The position numbers and the translations under genes were made by a program. Shown here one piece after another: positions 5,932 through 7,003 of a DNA stretch of 7,003 nucleotides; position 1 is the stretch's first letter, and each line of letters opens with the position of its first letter. The notes below the pieces were generated by a model. It saw only the letters and a program-made list of their open reading frames with translations, was not told the DNA's origin and searched no databases. Source of the stretch: Thermotogae bacterium (lineage in GTDB: Bacteria; Thermotogota; Thermotogae; UBA12178); the NCBI GenBank assembly GCA_003641795.1, contig QNAP01000096.1, forward strand, positions 1 to 7,003, read 5' to 3'.

Positions 5932-6900
5932 TCAACCTCCTATAGCGTCCATGCCTCTTTTCGTTGTTGAACGTTGTCCGTTTGCCAAGAAATGTCTCGC
6001 TGGTTTTAAAAGAACCCATTTGGAGATGGCTTCTGCAATTTCTTCGTCTGAGGTGCCGCTTCTAAGTAGAAGTTTTAGATCGAATTCCAAATCTGAGAAC
6101 AAACAGAGCCTCAGTTTGCCATCCGAAGTGATTCTGACGCGGTTACAACCGTCGCAGAACGGGTGGCTTCGGGCAGCGATCAGTCCGATAAACTGTTCTC
6201 TGTCAACCGAGTAGAGTGTTGCTGGACCATCAGAGGTTTGATCTGGGGCAAGTTCCACTCTGTGACGACGTCTCAAGATCTTCAACACTTCGTCCATCCC
6301 CACGAACTTTCCTGTGCCACCTGAAAGGGGCATATATTCGATGAAGCGTAGGAGAAATCCGTTATCTTTTGCAAAGAGCAGCAAGTCTTCCGCTTCGTCG
6401 AGATTCTCAGGAAGTACCACAGTATTTATACGAATTGGGTCACGAAAGAGCCCTTTCGCATTTTCAAGAGCGCTCAGGACGCTTCTGAGGCCGTCAACAC
6501 CCGTTATCTTTCGGAACTTTTCTCTGTCGAGCGTGTCGAGACTCACGTTGAGGCGATCGAGTCCTGCTTCCACAAGCTTTTCTAAATATCTTCCAAGAAG
6601 GATTCCGTTGGTGGTGATGGCAACGGTGGAAACCCCACGGATCGATTTCAGCATCTTCACTAACTCTGGAAGATCTCGCCTCACCAAGGGTTCTCCACCG
6701 GTGAGGCGGACCTTTTTGACACCGAAGGCGCTCATTATTTCGACCAATCTTGCGATTTCTTCGTACCGAAGAATGTCATCATGGTGCAGTTTCGAAACTC
6801 GTTCACCTACACGACAATAATAACAGGCGAGGTTGCACCTATCGGTCACGGATATTCGAACGTATTCGATTTTCCTTCCCAAGCTGTCGATAAGGTTCAT
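5932..6900 (-). CDS. moaA: GTP 3',8-cyclase MoaA (radical SAM)
   Basis: MoaA catalyses the first step of molybdenum/tungsten cofactor synthesis, cyclising GTP with two [4Fe-4S] clusters and S-adenosylmethionine. The 322-residue protein shows all hallmarks: the radical SAM cluster CNLACYYC (C22, C26, C29) after VRISVTDR, the SAM-binding TGGEP (67-71), AITTNG, RLNVSLDTLD, and the C-terminal cluster C249-DG-C252 with C266 that binds the substrate. It ends in Gly-Gly, the tail known to insert into the MoaA active site and be needed for activity. ATG 6900 is preceded by GAGGTG at 6911-6906. moaC follows after 4 bases. An upstream open frame stops about 20 bases before the start, so moaA is probably internal to a longer operon. 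Confidence 0.97.
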   Translation of the reverse strand: MNLIDSLGRKIEYVRISVTDRCNLACYYCRVGERVSKLHHDDILRYEEIARLVEIMSAFGVKKVRLTGGEPLVRRDLPELVKMLKSIRGVSTVAITTNGILLGRYLEKLVEAGLDRLNVSLDTLDREKFRKITGVDGLRSVLSALENAKGLFRDPIRINTVVLPENLDEAEDLLLFAKDNGFLLRFIEYMPLSGGTGKFVGMDEVLKILRRRHRVELAPDQTSDGPATLYSVDREQFIGLIAARSHPFCDGCNRVRITSDGKLRLCLFSDLEFDLKLLLRSGTSDEEIAEAISKWVLLKPARHFLANGQRSTTKRGMDAIGG

Positions 6901-6920
6901 AGTTTCACCTCAAAAACATT

Positions 6921-7003
6921 TTACGCCTTCTTTGTTTCAAATACTTGCGCAGGTGTGGCGATTTGGGACGTGGTGTTGTAGGGTGCCTCAAAAATCGGTA
7001 ACA
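6921..7003 (-). CDS. 3' end of an unidentified gene upstream of moaA (partial)
   Basis: On the - strand, a frame open from the window edge (whole codons from 7001) ends at TAA 6923-6921. It encodes a 26-residue tail containing EAPYNTTSQIATPAQVFE and ending KKA. Its composition and codon use look like ordinary protein from this genome. Its stop lies 20 bases before moaA, leaving just room for the moaA ribosome site, as expected inside an operon. A second - strand frame is also open to TGA 6907-6905 but encodes an Arg/Lys/Pro-rich tail and looks less natural. I do not recognise the product. The fragment is short enough for chance openness, so confidence is limited. Confidence 0.42.
   Translation of the reverse strand, partial: LPIFEAPYNTTSQIATPAQVFETKKA

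Noticed and set aside
6314..6820. 168-codon + strand open frame opposite moaA
   Set aside because: It is antisense to an unambiguous moaA with all cluster cysteines. Its Ser/Arg-rich product is typical of a reverse-strand shadow.
6918..6923. TAAAAT as a -10 box for a moaA promoter
   Set aside because: No acceptable -35 box lies 16-18 bases upstream, and the TAA is better explained as the stop codon of the preceding partial gene.
6901..7003. Molybdenum-cofactor riboswitch upstream of moaA
   Set aside because: The space before moaA is largely open reading frame, and I see no set of paired elements resembling the Moco RNA motif.

Overview
The window looks like chromosomal DNA from a thermophilic bacterium of the Thermotogota (Thermotoga/Pseudothermotoga-like). 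The HU protein, the MurJ homologue, the CUT1 sugar-permease pair followed by a ROK regulator, the frequent AGA/AGG arginine codons, GTG/TTG starts with strong GGAGG sites, and near-absence of spacers all point that way. This assignment rests on resemblance, not on a search. No mobile element, CRISPR array, tRNA or rRNA is visible.

Region 1 (1-3084, + strand) is the distal part of a carbohydrate ABC-transporter operon. It holds the last codons of an upstream gene (probably the solute-binding protein), a strong intercistronic hairpin at 89-113, a MalF/UgpA-type permease (136-1014), a MalG/UgpE-type permease (1017-1853) and a ROK-family transcriptional regulator (1879-3084). No ATPase gene is present. 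The transported sugar cannot be read from the sequence. The regulator is probably the local sugar sensor.

Region 2 (3061-3566) is the convergent junction plus the gene for the DNA-binding protein HU (3117-3389, - strand). HU has its own recognisable promoter and a strong Rho-independent terminator. The terminator stem overlaps the end of the ROK gene, whose stop codon lies in the loop.

Region 3 (3567-7003, - strand) is a compact run transcribed right to left: the tail of an unidentified gene at the window edge, moaA (6900-5932), moaC (5927-5490), a MOSC-domain gene (5509-5057) and murJ (5060-3567). MoaA and MoaC together turn GTP into cyclic pyranopterin monophosphate, the first stage of molybdenum/tungsten cofactor synthesis, and the MOSC protein probably belongs to the same pathway. 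The last gene, murJ, encodes the lipid II flippase of cell-wall synthesis; it overlaps the MOSC gene by 4 bases and has no well-spaced ribosome binding site, so its translation is probably coupled to it.

I see no convincing new system. The most notable points are the cofactor/cell-wall operon with overlapping genes, the hairpin in the transporter operon, the terminator overlapping the ROK gene, and the short zinc loop of the ROK protein.
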